In this document: positions 61,313 through 64,000 of the stretch, one piece after another
How the letters are laid out: every line of letters begins with the position of its first letter
Numbering within the stretch: the first letter of the stretch is position 1
Assembly (NCBI GenBank): GCA_025356335.1
Contig: JANXUF010000058.1
Span: 1 to 64,000 of the forward strand
Length of the DNA stretch: 64,000 nucleotides
From: Actinomycetes bacterium
GTDB taxonomy: Bacteria; Actinomycetota; Acidimicrobiia; Acidimicrobiales; Ilumatobacteraceae
Direction of reading: 5' to 3'
Notes under the pieces: model-generated
Seen by the model: only the letters and a program-made list of their open reading frames with translations
Databases searched by the model: none
Told to the model about the DNA's origin: nothing
Position numbers and translations under genes: made by a program

Positions 61313-62104
61313 GTGAACGACCAACTCCACGCGCTGCAACAGTCGGTTGCCCGACTGCGTTCCATCGTCGAGGCACTGGAACCAAGCCAGTTGTCATCGC
61401 CTGCGTACCCGACCGAGTGGACGATCGCCGACACGCTGTCGCACATCGGATCCGGCGCAGTGATCACCCGCAGCGCAATTGAAGCTGCCGCATCCGGAAC
61501 GCCTGTCATCGACGGCTTCAACCAGTCGGTGTGGGACGAATGGAACGCCAAATCGCCCGCCGATCAGGCGGCCGACACTCTTGTCTGCGACCAATTGCTG
61601 CTCGACCGCGTCGCCGAGTTGAGCGACGACCAACAGGCGTCGATGCAGTTCTCGATCGGACCGATGTCGCTGGACTTCCCGAGCTACCTGGCGATGCGAC
61701 TGGCCGAGCATGCGCTGCACACCTGGGATGTCGAAGTGACCGTCGACCCTGCGGCGACGCTGTCCGCCGATGCAGCGGTTGTCATTCTCGGCCTGCTGCC
61801 GATGATCGCCCGCTTCGCAGCCAAACCGGATGGCTCCGAGCGGAACCTGGTCATTCGCACCGCTGAACACACCGGCAGCTTCCTCCTCACGACCACGGTC
61901 GACGGCGTTTCGCTTGCATCATCCGACAGCCGTGCCGACGGCCCGACGGCCGTCGACATTGATACCGGCACCGGCACCGGCACGGAAATCGCTGCCGAAG
62001 CGTTCGTCCGGCTGGTGTACGGACGGCTGGATCCAGCGCACACCCCACCGTCGGCCGACACGGCTGAAATCGCTTCCCTTCGCCCGCTCTTCCCCGGCTT
62101 CTGA
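61313..62104 (+). CDS. Mycothiol-dependent maleylpyruvate isomerase N-terminal domain (DinB-like) protein
   Basis: This 263-aa protein has the four-helix DinB/MDMPI pattern: LHALQQSVARLRSIVEAL, AYPTEWTIADTLSHIGSGAV (first metal His), and YLAMRLAEHALHTWDVEVTVDP (second His pair) near residue 125. A C-terminal SCP2-like domain follows. In Actinobacteria these proteins are metal- and mycothiol-dependent transferases or isomerases, exact reaction unknown. GTG 61313 has GAAGGAG 5 nt upstream and replaces the track's 61181. Confidence 0.87.
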   Translation: MNDQLHALQQSVARLRSIVEALEPSQLSSPAYPTEWTIADTLSHIGSGAVITRSAIEAAASGTPVIDGFNQSVWDEWNAKSPADQAADTLVCDQLLLDRVAELSDDQQASMQFSIGPMSLDFPSYLAMRLAEHALHTWDVEVTVDPAATLSADAAVVILGLLPMIARFAAKPDGSERNLVIRTAEHTGSFLLTTTVDGVSLASSDSRADGPTAVDIDTGTGTGTEIAAEAFVRLVYGRLDPAHTPPSADTAEIASLRPLFPGF

Positions 62105-62296
62105 GCCGCAATCAATCGACCCGCCAGCACCGGGACCGGGACCATCCGTGAGGTCGACGCGTCCTACCTGCATGGGGCCAAGGGTCCGCCCAACTCTCGG
62201 GATCCGACGCCCGTCCTCGCCCGACTTTCCCCCGCAAAGCGGTGGCCGTAGATCATCGGGACTCTGGCCGCCGGGTTTCACACTACGCTCGCCGCC

Positions 62297-62872
62297 GTGC
62301 ACATGCAGGAGCCGATGCGATCGACCCGTCGGCGACTTTTGGTTGCGCTGCTTACAGGCGCCATGCTTCTCGCAACCGGTTGCGGGACGAGCAACTCGGC
62401 AAACGAGTTCGGCGACGTGTCGGCAGAGTCGGCCAAAAGCCTCGCGCCGGACGACACTGCCTCGCTGTTCAGCGCCGCCAATCTGTCGAAGGCGTTCACC
62501 GTGGCAAGCGGGATTCTCCCGGGGACGCGTGTCGAGAGCATCAAAGTCCTCCCAGGAAAGCTCTTCGTCGTCGCCGATACGGCAAAGAAGCAGTATGCAT
62601 CCATCGTTGTTGCGGCGAATGAGACCGTTCATGCCGTCGTGTCAGATGCGCCCATCTCGACCGACGTCGCCTGGTCAGCGCTGGACCCGACGGCGCCGGC
62701 AGCCCTCATCGCGACAGCGGTTCAGCGTGGTGCGCCACTGTCCTCGATCCGGTACCTCATCGCCGAAGCCTCCGACCACGGTTCCGGCACTGGCGACGTC
62801 TCATGGATCATCTACGTCGACGGACCGATCGACCACATCGAGGCCGACGCCCACGGCCACGTCACCGGATAG
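62297..62872 (+). CDS. Putative lipoprotein of unknown function
   Basis: This protein of about 191 residues has a signal peptide RRRLLVALLTGAMLLATGC with lipobox A-T-G-C, so it should be anchored outside the membrane. The mature part is a mixed alpha/beta domain (LSKAFTVASGILPGTRVESIKVLPGKLFVVADTAKKQYASIVV) I cannot name. GTG 62297, ATG 62303 or ATG 62315 may be the start. It ends with TAG and is 192 bp after the DinB-like gene. Confidence 0.75.
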   Translation: MHMQEPMRSTRRRLLVALLTGAMLLATGCGTSNSANEFGDVSAESAKSLAPDDTASLFSAANLSKAFTVASGILPGTRVESIKVLPGKLFVVADTAKKQYASIVVAANETVHAVVSDAPISTDVAWSALDPTAPAALIATAVQRGAPLSSIRYLIAEASDHGSGTGDVSWIIYVDGPIDHIEADAHGHVTG

Positions 62873-62966
62873 CCGATTCCGCAGCGCACGGTTCGCGTTC
62901 ATAGCTGGCGACACGGACTGGGTCGAGCACCTCATCGATGAATGCGTCGTCGACGCCGGGTCGGCA

Positions 62967-63200
62967 TCAAACTCGGGCAGCGCCGTGAACTCGTGTGCGG
63001 CGGCGGCGTCGAACTCGTCGACGCGACCGCTCCTTGAGGAGATCATGGCGGCGGATGTACTCGGCCTCATCGATCTCCCCGCGTGCGAAACGCACGTGCA
63101 GCATCCTCTCGGCGTCACTGCTGCCTGCAACGGCGCTGGACGGTGGGTCCATCAACCACGATGCAGTTACACGAAGACCGGAGTCAGAGCACAGCGTCAC
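62967..63200 (-). CDS. Small SHOCT-domain protein, possibly a fragment
   Basis: This 77-aa ORF contains a SHOCT-like segment (AERMLHVRFARGEIDEAEYIRRHDLL, residues about 31-56), a short helical oligomerisation motif common at protein C-termini. The sequences before and after look like non-coding translation, so it may be a remnant of a larger SHOCT protein whose membrane segment is lost. It is antisense to nothing well supported. Confidence 0.45.
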   Translation of the reverse strand: MTLCSDSGLRVTASWLMDPPSSAVAGSSDAERMLHVRFARGEIDEAEYIRRHDLLKERSRRRVRRRRRTRVHGAARV

Positions 63201-63594
63201 TTGTCACCGTGACCACCGCAACAACTTCGTGGTCGATGAATCGGAACTCCACGAGCCCGAGTTCATCTCACGACCCGCAGCGCAAGTTCCATCTCTCCCA
63301 CCTCCGCTGGTTCGATGCCCGGACCTGCGCAACCGTCGAGTGGCGCGAGCCACGAGCCGCCGGGCAACCGGCATGACGCGGTCGGCACCGACACCGCCGC
63401 CGTCTGCCCGAGGATGTTCACCTCGGCGCGCAAGCTCTGGCCGACCCAGGACTGCCGCTGTCAAGTCTCGGTACCCGCTTTGAAAGGACTGCCGCAATGC
63501 GTTACAACGGTTGGTGGATACTCCGTGGACACGAAGTTGGTGAAATAGCCACTGGTTCAGGTCTCCAGTCGCCCTTGCGGTAGCAACTGAACAG
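63201..63594. other. Region without a supportable gene
   Basis: These 394 bp carry only short or low-quality ORFs on both strands with no family resemblance. They sit between a SHOCT fragment and the truncated retropepsin-like gene and may be decayed sequence. Confidence 0.5.
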
Positions 63595-64000
63595 TCATAC
63601 TTCTGGCGTCGATCGTCGTCGTAAACGGTCGAACCAGCCTCGCTGACCGAGCAGCACAGCGAACCGCCGTCGCCAGTTCTCCCGCGCTCCGAGATGCATC
63701 CGCCAGGAGATCGGATCGTCCGCCACGCCCGACGGCGGCCGGAGCGTGAGTTCGGCCCCGAAGGTCGCGACAGTACCGAAGCCCGACCGAAGACCGAGCG
63801 GAACCTCATAGAGCGGGTGGTCGACAACGATGTTCACGCCGAACCAACGAAAGAGCGCGGCATCGGCGACGGAGATCGGAGACCCGGAGTCGACGACCGC
63901 CAGCAGGTCCTCACTGATGGATGCGACCCCGAGCCGAACGACGGGACGCCTGATCGGAGTGCCATCAGGCAGTGCCGGCTCCCCGAGGTCGGCGTGAGGG
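63595..64000 (-). CDS. Retropepsin-like aspartic protease family protein, 5' truncated by the window edge
   Basis: The minus-strand frame is open from the right edge and encodes about 134 C-terminal residues. My translation reads ...LLAVVDSGSPISVADAALF, with a D-S-G triad typical of aspartyl proteases, then VDHPLYEVPLGLRSGFGTVATF and a C-terminal FAVLLGQRGWFDRL, matching the LLGRDxFFxRF ending of retropepsin-like domains in bacteria. The ORF track's start at 63837 (GTG) is internal. Whether it is an active protease is unknown. Confidence 0.7.
   Translation of the reverse strand, partial: PHADLGEPALPDGTPIRRPVVRLGVASISEDLLAVVDSGSPISVADAALFRWFGVNIVVDHPLYEVPLGLRSGFGTVATFGAELTLRPPSGVADDPISWRMHLGARENWRRRFAVLLGQRGWFDRLRRRSTPEV

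Noticed and set aside
61830-63212. 460-aa plus-strand ORF across the DinB-like and lipoprotein genes
   Set aside because: Crosses two better genes in other frames and is Pro/Arg/Ser low complexity.

Overview
The window is high-GC DNA from a chromosome that looks actinobacterial, most plausibly class Acidimicrobiia. The evidence is its gene content: a UPF0182 membrane protein, a DUF3263 protein paired with a LytR_C protein, a PAC2-family protein, a coproheme decarboxylase of the chlorite-dismutase fold, a mycothiol-dependent-type DinB/maleylpyruvate isomerase protein, a PDZ-S16 (Lon-like) membrane protease, and a CIRCE-controlled groEL. The class assignment is inference; no rRNA is present to settle it.

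Region 1 (1 to about 11.6 kb) is accessory DNA. At the left edge a truncated DNA methyltransferase gene runs into two short genes through 4-bp ATGA overlaps, and the last of these has a PD-(D/E)XK-like nuclease signature. Facing it are a large MobF relaxase-helicase, an excisionase-like HTH gene and a tyrosine integrase. Next comes a probable anti-phage cargo: an Abi_C protein and a DUF1883-TIR protein in one operon, with a divergent HNH-like gene. The block ends at the 3' end of an initiator tRNA-Met gene, which is a classic place for an integrated element to stop.

Region 2 (11.6 to 33.5 kb) is mostly chromosomal housekeeping: UPF0182, a DivIVA-domain coiled-coil protein with a phage-head-like C-terminus, the PDZ-S16 protease, a HEAT-repeat protein, PAC2, TetR, Nudix plus a lipoprotein, a one-polypeptide sigma/anti-sigma/extracellular-domain protein, AlaX, an ABC substrate-binding protein, an fdhD-hemQ pair, an aquaporin and a quinone-oxidoreductase-like protein.

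Region 3 (33.6 to 45 kb) starts with groEL (CIRCE upstream, strong terminator downstream) and a flavin oxidoreductase. It also holds two damaged genes: an ATP-grasp gene cut by an in-frame TAG, and an orphan kdpA carrying both an in-frame TAG and a frameshift with no kdpB or kdpC beside it. A MoaD-like protein, glycerate kinase, LytR_C/DUF3263, uridine kinase and a LysR regulator lie between them.

Region 4 (45 to 64 kb) is metabolic and signalling: a GT4 glycosyltransferase, a DUF6454-like protein, an alpha/beta hydrolase with a striking double-palindrome operator upstream, an SDR, a Baeyer-Villiger monooxygenase fused to an esterase, glucose-6-phosphate dehydrogenase, SelO, a membrane GGDEF-EAL protein, a PhyH-type dioxygenase, lipoproteins, and a truncated retropepsin-like protein at the right edge.

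No CRISPR array, rRNA operon or recognisable insertion-sequence transposase was seen. The best candidates for something new are the TIR/Abi_C/HNH island, the methyltransferase-nuclease operon, and three multidomain fusions (sigma factor to surface domain, DivIVA to head-like domain, monooxygenase to esterase).
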